Of a stretch of 36,285 nucleotides of DNA, positions 9,106 through 18,132 are shown in pieces. The DNA comes from Verrucomicrobiota bacterium (GTDB lineage Bacteria; Verrucomicrobiota; Verrucomicrobiia; Verrucomicrobiales; DEV007), in assembly GCA_020627905.1 (NCBI GenBank), contig JAHDFZ010000005.1, positions 1 through 36,285 of the forward strand. Reading direction: 5' to 3'. Made by a program: the position numbers and the translations under genes. The first letter of the stretch is position 1. Each line of letters starts with the position of its first letter. The notes below the pieces were generated by a model that did no database searches, was not told where the DNA came from, and was given only the letters and a program-made list of their open reading frames with translations.

Positions 9106-9174
9106 CTCGCGACTGAAGTCGCGATTCCATAGATTGCACCTGTCCTGCCATGGAATCGCGGATTCATTCGCGAG
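9106..9174. repeat. REP-like paired palindromic element
   Basis: Two 25-bp arms in opposite orientation, 9106-9130 and 9150-9174, match at 22 of 25 positions (CTCGCGA..TGAA....CGCGATTCCAT). Each arm is itself palindromic: the first contains a perfect TCGCGACT-GA-AGTCGCGA hairpin and the second a weaker TCGCG...CGCGA one. This head-to-head layout in a convergent intergenic gap resembles REP/BIME elements mobilised by RAYT transposases. No transposase gene is in the window. Confidence 0.6.
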
Positions 9175-9266
9175 CATCATCTGTCCCAGACATTTGACCG
9201 TGGCCGGGCCAAGCTGAAACGACGCCTACCAGACATCGGTCACTCAGTTTTTCAACGGACCCCTGA

Positions 9267-10685
9267 TCAGGTCAGAGGAGAAGCAATCCCCTGCACCACT
9301 CGCCAGCCGACCCAGAAAGCCGGCGGCAGCATGAGGAGGAAATAGAGCTGGTTTGCCACACTGCCGATTTCCGCCCGCGTGAGTTGTCGCCGAAATCGCT
9401 CTGCCAACCAGAAACAGGTCAGCAGGACGGGGAGAAAGAGACTGTCCAGGACAGCGATCAATGGAGGATACCGCTCGACTCCGAAACCGACGACCAGAAA
9501 GGTCACGAGTGAACAGACGATGGTGAAGCCGAACATCCAGAAGGCGCTCGTTCCGTGGATCTTCCACACTTCCAGGCTCTGTCTCCGATAGGCTCTCTGA
9601 TGAAGAAGCCCGATGACGATCACGACGAAAATGGCATAGCCCAGCAGCACGGCTTGCCGCCAGAGCACCGATTCCTTGACAGCCTGCCACCCATTCGTCG
9701 TCGCTTCTTTTAATGATGGGAGCAGCCCTAGCTCAGCAATTTTCCCAAAGAAGCCACTGTGTTCCCCAGGCACCTCTCCAGCTGGAGTCACCTGCGCTGA
9801 AATGGCGTAAGCTGCCGTCGTGGCCTGGGAAAAAAACGGGCTACCGAATGTCTCAGCAGAGAATGCCAGCCGCGGTCCAGCCACGAGCAGAAATACCGCT
9901 AAGGAAATCGAAACGCCGACTACGTGGTTCGGATTACTCCACCCCCTTTCCGCCCGGTCAACGACTCGGCGCAGCCGCACAGCTTTTTCTACGCCGCGTG
10001 CCAGCGAAACAAGAATGAAGGCGGCGACGATGGTCCAGATCTGCGGGTGAACAAGAAACGTCAGGCCCATAGCCAGACCTAGGAAGGAGTAATGCCAGAG
10101 GGAATTCTCACGAAGGAGACTGAGGATCACCATCCACACGGTGACCACCCCGATCAGCAGGAGCGCCTCCTCATGAAAGAAGCAGGACCGCTGCAGAAGC
10201 ATCCCGAACCCCATGATGAGAACGGTGACGACAGCTCCCATAAAGGAAAAAGCCTCCGCGGCCAGAATCCCGAATACTAGCAGGGCAATGAGGGTCAGGG
10301 AAAAATTCAGCCACTTCCCGCGAAGAAACAGTTGGTCCGAATCCACATTGGTCTCTCCTCTCAGGAGCCATGGCCAGAAGGGTTGAACCTCATCCGTCAT
10401 GAAGTGCGGAAACGCCTGCTTCACAAATGAGCGAACCGGCTTACCCGACTCCTGCTCCTGCTGCTGTTGGTATGACTGAAATGCCAGCACCCCTTCCACG
10501 TAGACCTGCTGGCGATCACGACCGGGGTCTACATTCGCCCCAAGGATAAAAAGGGCACCCAGATGCGTGTAAACCCCGACGAAGAGCACGAGAAACAAGC
10601 CGTAACCGATCCAGCGACGAGCCTTCCATCGACGAGAAGAAGCAGACTTGCCCGCAGGCTGATGAGGTGATGCGTTTGTGGTCAT
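9267..10685 (-). CDS. Polytopic membrane protein of unknown function (possible GT-C-like fold)
   Basis: 472 residues from ATG 10685. A basic, soluble N-terminus (about 1-25) is followed by roughly eleven hydrophobic segments. After the first one comes an extracytoplasmic loop (NVDPGRDRQQVYVEG...) before the second membrane span. Large first loops followed by many spans are typical of GT-C/ArnT-type lipid-linked sugar transferases, but I see no diagnostic catalytic motif, so that is only a possibility. It starts 8 bp after the small PH-like gene and closes a minus-strand run that begins with a ParA ATPase. It may be the membrane anchor or client of that set. Confidence 0.6.
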   Translation of the reverse strand: MTTNASPHQPAGKSASSRRWKARRWIGYGLFLVLFVGVYTHLGALFILGANVDPGRDRQQVYVEGVLAFQSYQQQQEQESGKPVRSFVKQAFPHFMTDEVQPFWPWLLRGETNVDSDQLFLRGKWLNFSLTLIALLVFGILAAEAFSFMGAVVTVLIMGFGMLLQRSCFFHEEALLLIGVVTVWMVILSLLRENSLWHYSFLGLAMGLTFLVHPQIWTIVAAFILVSLARGVEKAVRLRRVVDRAERGWSNPNHVVGVSISLAVFLLVAGPRLAFSAETFGSPFFSQATTAAYAISAQVTPAGEVPGEHSGFFGKIAELGLLPSLKEATTNGWQAVKESVLWRQAVLLGYAIFVVIVIGLLHQRAYRRQSLEVWKIHGTSAFWMFGFTIVCSLVTFLVVGFGVERYPPLIAVLDSLFLPVLLTCFWLAERFRRQLTRAEIGSVANQLYFLLMLPPAFWVGWRVVQGIASPLT

Positions 10686-10693
10686 GGCACGGG

Positions 10694-11110
10694 CTAGCTG
10701 TCAGCATTCCCCTCACCCCACGTGCGTGACTCGACTGCCTGCAGCTCAGCCTGCGCGCGCTCGAATTCCACTGAGCTTACAAAAGCGGCTGCGGCGTCGG
10801 CCTGCTCCTTGGGAATCTGCACGAGTAACTCTCCCGTTTCTGCGCCGGGAAACGCCGACAGTCGATCTACCTCCCGAACGACGATGCGAACCTGGATGGG
10901 CCGAAACCAGCCTTTCTTCAGCTCGACTTCAGAAATCTCAGAAAACGGCAGCTCGATCTGCTGCGCGTCGTGTTTGCGAAACGTCCTGTCCTTCAGCTTG
11001 AAGACAATGAGGATCCCCTGAGACGAGATCGCCAGCTGGCCCTCCAGAGCACCATGCCCCATCGCATCCTGCGAGGCCTTCTCAAATCGGACTGTTTTCT
11101 CGGAGAGCAC
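10694..11110 (-). CDS. Small hypothetical protein, possible PH-like beta domain
   Basis: 138 residues, with a GTG start at 11110 as the best available choice (next Met at codon 17). The sequence looks like a small beta-rich domain (GQLAISSQGILIVFKLKDR, then IELPFSEISEVELKKGWFR and IQVRIVVREVDRL), followed by a C-terminal helix (EQADAAAAFVSSVEFERAQAELQAVE). That order of strands followed by a helix resembles bacterial PH-like domains; this is inference from pattern alone. No signal peptide or membrane span. It sits 14 bp from the gene above and 8 bp from the membrane-protein gene below, so it is almost certainly co-expressed with them. Confidence 0.6.
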   Translation of the reverse strand: MLSEKTVRFEKASQDAMGHGALEGQLAISSQGILIVFKLKDRTFRKHDAQQIELPFSEISEVELKKGWFRPIQVRIVVREVDRLSAFPGAETGELLVQIPKEQADAAAAFVSSVEFERAQAELQAVESRTWGEGNADS

Positions 11111-11124
11111 GACGCTAGCAGGTT

Positions 11125-12510
11125 CTAGTTAGTGATGGATGAAAACGGGCTGGCTGCCACTGTCGGCCCTAACACAACTCTTGAGAGTTCCTTTCGCCAG
11201 GTCGTCACCTCGATGTCATCAAGGGGTTCCGCCCGGTCGAAGCAGACAAAAAAGCGTGGATCACGTGCCCAACAGGGTAAAAGACAGGCCCAACCATGCT
11301 CACCATTGCGCACCTGGCTGACAGCGAAGTCATCGAGGATTTCAGTCTCGCACAACTGCATAGCCGCGAGCTGCAGCTCCTTGCGCGGGAATGAACGGAA
11401 AACTTCAGCCCGCTGAACCGGGAGCAAGGGGTAGCCGTCGCGATCAAAAAGCTCGACATTCCGAGCATCGAGAACCTCTGCCAGCTCCAGAGCGAACTCC
11501 TGCAGTCGATCGACAAGAGCACCCTGGGTCTTGGATCCCTGCTCCTCTGGAAGATTGTTCTCGGACCCAGTTTCCACCGGAGCGTCATCAACGGTGTCAG
11601 GGGCTGCATCAGAGGCCTCACGCTCGACCTGCTCGCTGACGGCATCCGTTAAGGATTGAAAGGGTTCAGCTTCGTCTTCATCTACCCAATCTTCGATCCC
11701 TCGCAGAAACCACTGCGTGCGTTCATTATCGACGAGGATCCGTGGCAGCAGGTCGTCCGATTCGCCCTCGGACTCCTTCAGATCTTCGACAGTTGGCTCG
11801 TCATCAGCAGTCGGCTCTATATCCTCGATTCCCGGAGCCAACCAATCATCGTCAACGGCAGAAGGCTCCGCTTCGACCTGCTTCACTGAACCTCGTTCCA
11901 AAAGCCCCGAGCGCTCAGCCCGAGCCCGGGTTTCCTGCAGGAGACTGGTCGCCTTGCGACTTTCCTCCTCGTCAGAGACGGGTGACTTCAGCATGGACTG
12001 CGCTGCGAGGGTCTGAGAAACAGTGTCCAAAGATACGGGGGCGAACCATGCCTCAGCATCAATGGAAGCCGAGGGCAGAACTCCAACGGCCGACTCTGCA
12101 TTCTCTACGGAAGACTGGTTGATGATCTCAGGACTCGCTTCCCCATCGAGTGCAGAGAATAATTCGTTGCTGAAAGCCCTTGATGGTTTTTCTAACCGAA
12201 CCGGCTTCTCTGGACGAACATCAGCGCCTTCGAGAGACCGAGTCGTGCCCGGAGCTGTCCAGAGACCCGAGCGCTCAGTCGAAGCAGCCTCGGATGGAGC
12301 TGTCTTGTCAAAATCTTCTCCAATGGGCTCGCTGGAGGTCCGCGTTTTTGCGCCCACGTCGTGTGCGACCGGGTCGTCTGCGACTTGCCGAGCTATCTCA
12401 GCCTTCCGCTGTTTTCGCGGGGCGGGCTTGCGAGACGGCTCTGAGAAATCACCAAGCAACTGCTCCAGCTCGTCCTTATCAATCCACGAGTCGCTCATAA
12501 GCCCTTTCAT
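11125..12510 (-). CDS. Acidic, mostly disordered protein with a C-terminal folded domain; ParA-linked
   Basis: 461 residues from ATG 12510, with a second candidate start at 12498 ([18 protein letters not shown]), which reads as a natural N-terminus. A short helix at the N-terminus is followed by about 300 residues rich in Glu, Asp, Ser and Pro with no clear fold. The last roughly 130 residues look globular ([44 protein letters not shown]), vaguely like a Roadblock/LC7 module; that is speculation. The start overlaps the end of the ParA gene (stop at 12479), implying translational coupling. The arrangement suggests an adaptor linking the ATPase to a cargo. I do not recognise the family. Confidence 0.6.
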   Translation of the reverse strand: MKGLMSDSWIDKDELEQLLGDFSEPSRKPAPRKQRKAEIARQVADDPVAHDVGAKTRTSSEPIGEDFDKTAPSEAASTERSGLWTAPGTTRSLEGADVRPEKPVRLEKPSRAFSNELFSALDGEASPEIINQSSVENAESAVGVLPSASIDAEAWFAPVSLDTVSQTLAAQSMLKSPVSDEEESRKATSLLQETRARAERSGLLERGSVKQVEAEPSAVDDDWLAPGIEDIEPTADDEPTVEDLKESEGESDDLLPRILVDNERTQWFLRGIEDWVDEDEAEPFQSLTDAVSEQVEREASDAAPDTVDDAPVETGSENNLPEEQGSKTQGALVDRLQEFALELAEVLDARNVELFDRDGYPLLPVQRAEVFRSFPRKELQLAAMQLCETEILDDFAVSQVRNGEHGWACLLPCWARDPRFFVCFDRAEPLDDIEVTTWRKELSRVVLGPTVAASPFSSITN

Positions 12511-13330
12511 TTATGGGGTTCGCTTCCTCGTCCAGCAGATGGAGCCGCTGCTCTACCTCTGCCGCCAGCTGGTCAAAAATCAGGCTGGTCGAAGTAGGTC
12601 GATTTCGCAACATAGCTACCGGGATACCCCGCCGCGTAGCCTCCTGATAATCACGATGCTCAGGAATAACGGTCTCCATGACCATCTCCGATGGCAGCAG
12701 GTCACGGAATTCCTGCTGCTCTGCCAGATTTGAGGGATCGTCGAGATCAGTCATCGATAGAATAAACCCGCCCAGCGCCGGCGCTTGCTCCCCCTCCGGA
12801 ACGCGCCGCAGAGACGCCAGCACGCGAAGCATCTGCGGCAGGCTGCGGATGCAGAGAGGCTTCGCCTCCTGCGGCACCATCACAAAGTCAACGAGACGAC
12901 AGAGATTCATCGTCAGCGGCGAGGCACCCGTAGGGGTGTCATACAGGATCAGGTCATAATCGAGCAGGGCAAACTCACCCGCCAGTCCCTGGACCGCTGT
13001 CGTGGAGCACCAGCTCCAGCTTTCATCGCCTAGAATGGTGTCTACTGCCTGTGAGCTGCCTCGGGTGAGGAGATCCAGCTCAGGAAGATTGGTCTTCAGA
13101 ATCACCTCTCTCAGCGGAGTCTCGGCAGGGTCCACCGCCTCACTCAGGTAGTCGTAATAGCCGGGTATATTGCGCGCCTTCTCCGTCAGAGAAAAGCCGA
13201 CTCCTCCCTGGAGATCGGCATCGACCAGCAGCACCCTCCACCCGCGCCGCGCTAGTGAATAGCTGAGATTGACGGCGATGTTGGTCTTCCCTACTCCGCC
13301 TTTTTGACTGATGAAAGCAATGCTGGACAC
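12479..13330 (-). CDS. ParA/MinD-family ATPase (orphan)
   Basis: 283 residues from GTG 13330 (reads [15 protein letters not shown]). The track's form starts at a TTG 57 bp upstream, but P-loop ParA proteins usually begin only a few residues before the Walker motif. The deviant Walker A KGGVGKTN, the [15 protein letters not shown] loop, Walker [10 protein letters not shown] and [12 protein letters not shown] fit the family, which uses ATP-driven dimerisation to position plasmids, chromosomes or protein complexes. No parB or parS-like site is visible nearby, and the next genes are an acidic protein and membrane-type proteins. A role in positioning a protein complex therefore seems likelier than DNA segregation. 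Confidence 0.85.
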   Translation of the reverse strand: MSSIAFISQKGGVGKTNIAVNLSYSLARRGWRVLLVDADLQGGVGFSLTEKARNIPGYYDYLSEAVDPAETPLREVILKTNLPELDLLTRGSSQAVDTILGDESWSWCSTTAVQGLAGEFALLDYDLILYDTPTGASPLTMNLCRLVDFVMVPQEAKPLCIRSLPQMLRVLASLRRVPEGEQAPALGGFILSMTDLDDPSNLAEQQEFRDLLPSEMVMETVIPEHRDYQEATRRGIPVAMLRNRPTSTSLIFDQLAAEVEQRLHLLDEEANPINERAYERLVD

Positions 13331-13334
13331 GATA

Positions 13335-13397
13335 AAAGTTTTTAAACTATCTTTATATTCAGGTGAAACAGGACAATTTCCAGCCAAAGTTTTTAAA
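13335..13397. repeat. Direct repeat AAAGTTTTTAAA flanking the ParA gene start
   Basis: Identical 12-bp A/T-rich copies lie at 13335-13346 and 13386-13397, 51 bp apart (about five helical turns), between the end of the aminotransferase gene and the ParA start. They could be operator half-sites or simply A/T-rich promoter sequence. The second copy almost touches the aminotransferase stop at 13400. Confidence 0.4.
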
Positions 13398-13399
13398 TC

Positions 13400-14548
13400 T
13401 TACATGTCAGCAAGTCCATCTATTTCGCTGATTTTCTCGAGAGCTTCGAGAACCCTATCCTGCTGTGTCGCGAAATTCAGACGCATCGCCTGAGGATAGC
13501 CGAAGTAGGCACCATCCGACAGGAAAAGCCCCTGCTCTTCCGCGGCTCTTGCAGGATTTTTCATGCCACAGGCACTTGTCTCCAGCCAGGCCAGGTAAGT
13601 GGCTTCAATCTTCGGGAGGTGCACTTTCGGCAGATGATCTGGCACAAACTCTTCGACCAGATCCCGGTTTTTACCCAGATAGCGGATCAGCTCCTGCCGC
13701 CATGGCTCTCCGTGTCGATAGGCTGCTTCAGCAGCATAATAGGCCAGGGCATTGATCTCTGGAGAGGTGTGACCTTTCGCTTTTTCGAAACGCTTACGCA
13801 CCTGCGCATTCGGAATCACCGCATAGGCATAACCCAGCCCGGCAATGTTGTAGGTCTTGGAGGGAGACTGCAGAACGATCAGCTTTTCGTGGAACGACTC
13901 TGCGAGCCTGAGCGCGCTGAAGAACGGAGTTTCCGTCTCATTCAGGACGAGATCGCAGTGTATTTCATCAGAAACCAGAATGAGATCGTGACGCTGGCAG
14001 AAGCTGGCGACCTGCTGCACCTCCTCCATTGTGAAACAGCGTCCGAGAGGGTTCTGCGGATTACAGAGAAGAAACAAGCGTGTCCGCTGGGTGACGTTCT
14101 GCTCCATCGCTTCCCAATCAAATGTCCACTGCCCATTCTCAAGGCGATGAGGGACGCGAATCGTCTCCATCCCGGCATCATTGGCCACCGAGAGGAACGG
14201 CGGATAAACCGGCGTGCAAGTCATCAGCGCATCTCCAGATTCTCCAAAGGCTCTAGCTGCCAGCGAAAGGGCCGGCACCAGCCCCCCGAGATGGACAATC
14301 TGCTCGCTGGCGACGGCATGACCGTGACGCTCGCGCAGATAGATGACCACGGCCTCGATCAGGCCCTCATGCGCTTGAGCATAGCCAAAAACGCCGTGGT
14401 TCACGCGCTGACTCAATGCCCCAAGCACTGGCTCCGGGGAGACAAAATCCATGTCGGCTACCCAGAAAGGATCCAGAGAGGGCTTCAGGTCCCACTTGAT
14501 GGAGCCCGTCCCCCTGCGATCAGGGCAGTCAGAAAAAAGGGAATTCAT
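13400..14548 (-). CDS. PatB/MalY-family PLP-dependent C-S lyase or aminotransferase
   Basis: 382 residues from ATG 14548 (MNSLFSDCPDRRGTGSIKWD). The track's 426-residue form adds an unlikely leader. The family N-terminal RRGTGSIKWD and VADMDF are present, as are CNPQNPLGR, SDEIHCDLVL and the PLP-lysine motif SPSKTYNIAGL. These are hallmarks of the fold-type I MalY/PatB group, often annotated as cystathionine beta-lyase, that cleaves C-S bonds in cystathionine or cysteine. It would be cytoplasmic. It diverges from rpoZ and is followed 69 bp later by the ParA gene; a link between the two is not evident. Confidence 0.88.
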   Translation of the reverse strand: MNSLFSDCPDRRGTGSIKWDLKPSLDPFWVADMDFVSPEPVLGALSQRVNHGVFGYAQAHEGLIEAVVIYLRERHGHAVASEQIVHLGGLVPALSLAARAFGESGDALMTCTPVYPPFLSVANDAGMETIRVPHRLENGQWTFDWEAMEQNVTQRTRLFLLCNPQNPLGRCFTMEEVQQVASFCQRHDLILVSDEIHCDLVLNETETPFFSALRLAESFHEKLIVLQSPSKTYNIAGLGYAYAVIPNAQVRKRFEKAKGHTSPEINALAYYAAEAAYRHGEPWRQELIRYLGKNRDLVEEFVPDHLPKVHLPKIEATYLAWLETSACGMKNPARAAEEQGLFLSDGAYFGYPQAMRLNFATQQDRVLEALEKISEIDGLADM

Positions 14549-14731
14549 AGCAGCGAAAGATAAGGTAGGGAGTTGGGATAGGAGACCGTTGATACGCAAA
14601 GAACGCAGGAATAGCAAGGAAAGCGCCGCCTCTCCTTGACTTTTCGCAAATGTAGACGAGGACTCTTCCCCGCCAGTCAAAACGGGTCTTCCCGCGTTTC
14701 TTTGGAAAAACTGGCCAGCCCTAGCTCACAT
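14549..14731. promoter_or_regulatory. Divergent promoter region, aminotransferase / rpoZ
   Basis: 183 bp lie between two divergent starts. A TTGACT box at 14636 is oriented toward rpoZ, but no good -10 stands 16-18 bp after it. A short CGGG-tctt-CCCG hairpin lies upstream of rpoZ. Supported mainly by layout. Confidence 0.35.
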
Positions 14732-14944
14732 ATGAAAAGCGACCTCGTAGAACAAGCCTCTGAAATCGTTCAAGACCCTCCTGTTTTGATCAATCTCGTG
14801 AGTGCCCGGGTGAAGCAGCTGCAGAATGGCCGAGCACCTCTGGTGAAAACCAATCATCGTATGAGCACTGCGGACATCGCTCTCACAGAGATCATCGAGG
14901 GCAAAATCACAACGCTCGACACCGAGGCGGAAGGCGACAGCTAA
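14732..14944 (+). CDS. rpoZ: RNA polymerase omega subunit
   Basis: 70 residues from ATG 14732; the track's 14636 start is too early. The sequence INLVSARVKQLQNGRAPLV followed by ADIALTEIIEGKI is the conserved core of omega, which binds and stabilises the beta' subunit during RNA polymerase assembly. It is shorter than the E. coli protein (91 residues), as in many phyla. It heads a plus-strand pair with the HAD phosphatase, 84 bp downstream. No Shine-Dalgarno is visible. Confidence 0.92.
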   Translation: MKSDLVEQASEIVQDPPVLINLVSARVKQLQNGRAPLVKTNHRMSTADIALTEIIEGKITTLDTEAEGDS

Positions 14945-15018
14945 TACAGCGTCTCCGATCTCTCGCAAAAACGCTCCGAACACAGCCGTCCTGCCTTTTG
15001 GTGAAGGCACGAGGCATC

Positions 15019-15022
15019 GAGG
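15019..15022 (+). promoter_or_regulatory. Ribosome binding site deciding a GTG start
   Basis: GAGG sits six bases before GTG 15029. This is one of the few clear Shine-Dalgarno-like sites in the window and favours that start over the in-frame ATG at 15044. Confidence 0.5.
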
Positions 15023-15028
15023 TTTATA

Positions 15029-15703
15029 GTGAACGAAAACCTCATGCCACAAGCTACGGAAACGGTCCTCATCTTCGATTTCGACGGGACGATTGCAGAT
15101 ACCCTGAGCGCAGGGATCGAGATCTACAACGAAATCGCCCCATCCTTTCGCGTCTCGACGGTCGGGCCAGAGGACGTGGCAATTCTGCGAAATCTCAACT
15201 CGCGGGCGCTACTCGATCATCTCGGGATCTCGCGGCTGAAGGCCCTCAAACTGGGTGCTGAACTACGCAGGCAGCTGCATCGCAGGATGGACGAGGTCAT
15301 GCCGATCGATGGCATCGCCGCAGCTATCCGTGAGTTAGACGAAAGCGGCTATCAACTCACGATTCTGACCTCGAACAGTCGGGACAATGTGGAGAATTTC
15401 CTGGAGAGAATCGGTCTCAAAGAGGCTTTTCAACGCATTGAATCAGGCGTCAGCCTTTTCGGTAAGGCCAAACGAATTCAGAAACTTCTGACGAGCGAAG
15501 GCATCCCCGCCAGCAGTGCGATCTACATCGGCGATGAGACGCGTGACATGGAGGCCAGCCGTTCTGCGCAAGTGCCCTGCATCGCTGTCACATGGGGAGT
15601 CAATGGAGAGCAGGCGATGCTCACAGAAGATCCGCAGAGGTGCATCGGTCATCCGAGCGAACTGAACGCCGCTGTCCGATCCATCGTAGCCGGCGAAGAG
15701 TGA
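15029..15703 (+). CDS. HAD-superfamily hydrolase, phosphoglycolate phosphatase-like
   Basis: 224 residues. The HAD motifs are in order: I FDFDGTIADT, II LTSNS, III FGKAKRIQ (Lys) and IV YIGDETRDMEA. A helical cap lies between motifs I and II. This is the Gph/PpaX-type group that removes phosphate from small molecules such as 2-phosphoglycolate; the true substrate cannot be read from the sequence. The ATG at 15044 would begin MPQATETVLIFDFDG and is the alternative start. The gene ends 19 bp before the convergent TPR-protein gene. Confidence 0.85.
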   Translation: MNENLMPQATETVLIFDFDGTIADTLSAGIEIYNEIAPSFRVSTVGPEDVAILRNLNSRALLDHLGISRLKALKLGAELRRQLHRRMDEVMPIDGIAAAIRELDESGYQLTILTSNSRDNVENFLERIGLKEAFQRIESGVSLFGKAKRIQKLLTSEGIPASSAIYIGDETRDMEASRSAQVPCIAVTWGVNGEQAMLTEDPQRCIGHPSELNAAVRSIVAGEE

Positions 15704-15722
15704 GGGCCATTGCCTGCAATGC

Positions 15723-18113
15723 CTACTCACCCCAAACCCAGTTTTTGAGGCGTAGCCTCTCTGCGAGGTCTGTAGACTCGATAGATCGGCTACCACCGAT
15801 GGCAGTGAGGTAGTCGGCGATCTGGATCGCTTCATCCCACCGCTTCTCTTTCGCCAGCAAGTCAATGGCCCCGAACCCGGCTCGGTAGACCCACCTTTCC
15901 GTCAACTCAGTGTCGTTAGCAGATGGATCGCTCGCCCCAAGCGCTGCCTCCGCGACATTTCCGACGGAGAGCGCGGCCTGACTGGCATTGAGGGCCTGAG
16001 TGTAGGATTCCAATGCGTCGCCACCTTCCCCGAGTTTCATCTGGATCTGAGCTAGCCATGTCTCGCCCATAACCACATACTGCGAAGGGGCCTGCTCCTC
16101 ATAACACTGATTCAGAAAGTCACGGAATGCCTGTTCGGAGCGCTCGAAAAGCAGGTTTTGCGTTTCTCCACCAGAAGGCTCTCCCTCACCCTGCCGAAAC
16201 CACGAAAATGCCTGATCAGCAAGAGCATGCCAGTGAATCTGACTCCGCTTTTCCGCATCGCCTTCGGTAATGAGCCGAAGCTGCTCGCGGCCTGCCTCCA
16301 GTTCCCCGCGGTCGAACAGCAACACGCCCAAAGCATAGTGAGCGAGGTCAGCCCCCTGGCCCTCACCTGTGGCCAATAGGCGCAATCGCCGCTCCCGCTC
16401 TTCGTCATTATCTGTCAGCAGGGCTGCATGCAGACTGACGTTCAGCTGCGCAGCATAAGCCGGGTCGAGTCTCGTGATTTTATCAAGACTCTCAACAGCC
16501 CTGGCAGGCTGCTGCAAATCGACATACCCTAAAGCAAGCAAGGCGTGCAGTTGTGCCTTCTTATCCGTCTCAGGATACCGCTGCAGGAATGACTCTGCCT
16601 CACGAATCAGTTTTTCAGATTCTCCCGACACGAAGACGATCCACACACGGAGGAATGCGACAGCCTGTTGCTGTGCGAGAGAGAGTTCGAGAGTATCAAG
16701 CGATGATACGACCTCCTCGGCACGCTGCACCTGCGGGGGGATCTGGTTGAGATGGAACTCGGAGAGTAGCATCAGGGCATCGATCTCTAAAGGGTGCCCG
16801 GAATACTCGCGCAACCATTGACCCAACTGCGCACCCATAGCCATCGCATCGAGAGGTGCCTCAGCCAGGAGGATCCTGCGCAGTTGAGCCTTACCGGACA
16901 GCAGGTCAGACGACGAATCGGTCGAGCCTCCTTGCAGAGCGTTCGGCTCACGTGAAGTAATGGCGAGATTCGCCCGAGCCAACGCAGACTGCCAACGTGT
17001 CGATGACTTATTGAGACTTTCAGCAAAGCGGGAGGCCGCCTGACTGGATCGAGTAGCCCCTAGGGAAAACACACCCTGCGCAAAATGCATGCGCCCCGGC
17101 CAGGAAGTCAACTGAGCGAAACTCTCAGCCTGAAAGCGAGCGCCATCACCACCCCGAGCCACATAGTGTAGCGCTGCATCGTGAGCTGCCGAGGAGTCAC
17201 CATTTTCATCAATGAAGAGCTCTAGATCAGCAAGAGTTTCGCCGACGCGACGATCCTGACCCAGCAGCACTTCGAGAGTGAGGAATGGAGTAAGTGGGTG
17301 ATCCAAACCGGCCAGCTCGATCAAATCAGCAATCGCCACCCGATAGGCCGGCAAGTCGTTCGCAAAAGCATGCCGGAGGAGATGAAAGTGCTCTCGCCAT
17401 GCCTGATCATCCGCATTTACCGGCAGCGCTGTGAACCACTTCCGCAAGGCGTCCGGGCTTTCCTGCTGGCGTAGAGAAATCCACAACCGGAGCTCCCGCC
17501 CCTCACGCGAGAGTTCTGCAGCAGGGAAAGCATCCAGGACGAGACGGGCCTGGTCGAATTCGCCAAGCGTCACCAACCCCCACGCCACGGGGTATTTTTC
17601 ACGAGCCTCAGTTGGCTCCAGCCGCGTCGCCAGCGCCCTTGCTTCCGGCGCTCTTCCCATCATCACATAGGACAGATAAAGCCGAAAAAGATCGGCACGA
17701 GAGAGCGTCGAGACGCTACCGTCGCTTCGGGACAGCAGACGCGTGACCTCGCTGAAAGCGCCGAGCTGAAAAAGCCTGGAAGTGAGGGCTTCGTCTGCTT
17801 TCAGCGTTTCGAGAATAGGGGCAGGACAGCTAGCGATCAGTCTGGCAAGCGGCTCTGATCGACCGCCTTCCAGCTGCGCGCGGATCCCCTCTACCCAGAG
17901 TAACTCCCGTTCGCGAGCGCTGAATGAATCAGCAACACCGGAGACAATGAGATCCTCTAAATTTTCGGCAACCTCCTCGAGATCTCCCCTCACAGAGGCC
18001 ACTTCAGCAGCCCGATACAGCGGGTCATCCACCAGAGATCCGGCGCTGACCACTTCACCTGAGAAGAAAGAGATCCCTGCCAGGAGGGCACATTTTACCT
18101 TCGCCACAGGCAT
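15723..18113 (-). CDS. Secreted tetratricopeptide-repeat-like protein
   Basis: 796 residues from ATG 18113; GTG 18116 directly before it is the track start. A signal peptide is visible (KVKCALLAGISFFSG, ending near VVSA). The rest is almost all helical, with repeated TPR-like units rich in Ala, Leu and Glu (for example RGELEAGREQLRLI and AVESLDKITRLDPAYA). It is probably periplasmic or outer-membrane associated and a scaffold for protein contacts. It starts 19 bp after the DUF5069 gene, so it is likely the last gene of the nadA operon. No catalytic motif seen. Confidence 0.75.
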   Translation of the reverse strand: MPVAKVKCALLAGISFFSGEVVSAGSLVDDPLYRAAEVASVRGDLEEVAENLEDLIVSGVADSFSARERELLWVEGIRAQLEGGRSEPLARLIASCPAPILETLKADEALTSRLFQLGAFSEVTRLLSRSDGSVSTLSRADLFRLYLSYVMMGRAPEARALATRLEPTEAREKYPVAWGLVTLGEFDQARLVLDAFPAAELSREGRELRLWISLRQQESPDALRKWFTALPVNADDQAWREHFHLLRHAFANDLPAYRVAIADLIELAGLDHPLTPFLTLEVLLGQDRRVGETLADLELFIDENGDSSAAHDAALHYVARGGDGARFQAESFAQLTSWPGRMHFAQGVFSLGATRSSQAASRFAESLNKSSTRWQSALARANLAITSREPNALQGGSTDSSSDLLSGKAQLRRILLAEAPLDAMAMGAQLGQWLREYSGHPLEIDALMLLSEFHLNQIPPQVQRAEEVVSSLDTLELSLAQQQAVAFLRVWIVFVSGESEKLIREAESFLQRYPETDKKAQLHALLALGYVDLQQPARAVESLDKITRLDPAYAAQLNVSLHAALLTDNDEERERRLRLLATGEGQGADLAHYALGVLLFDRGELEAGREQLRLITEGDAEKRSQIHWHALADQAFSWFRQGEGEPSGGETQNLLFERSEQAFRDFLNQCYEEQAPSQYVVMGETWLAQIQMKLGEGGDALESYTQALNASQAALSVGNVAEAALGASDPSANDTELTERWVYRAGFGAIDLLAKEKRWDEAIQIADYLTAIGGSRSIESTDLAERLRLKNWVWGE

Positions 18114-18132
18114 CACCGAGGAACTCGTTCTG

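Noticed and set aside
12023-12733. 236-codon plus-strand ORF across two minus-strand genes
   Set aside because: Low-complexity Ser/Arg-rich translation lying antisense to the acidic protein and the ParA gene.
13619-14563. 314-codon plus-strand ORF
   Set aside because: It is antisense to the PatB/MalY-type gene and has no recognisable domain.
14991-15010. TGCCTT-ttggtg-AAGGCA hairpin as terminator of rpoZ
   Set aside because: No T-run follows and the HAD gene start is only 20 bp further on.
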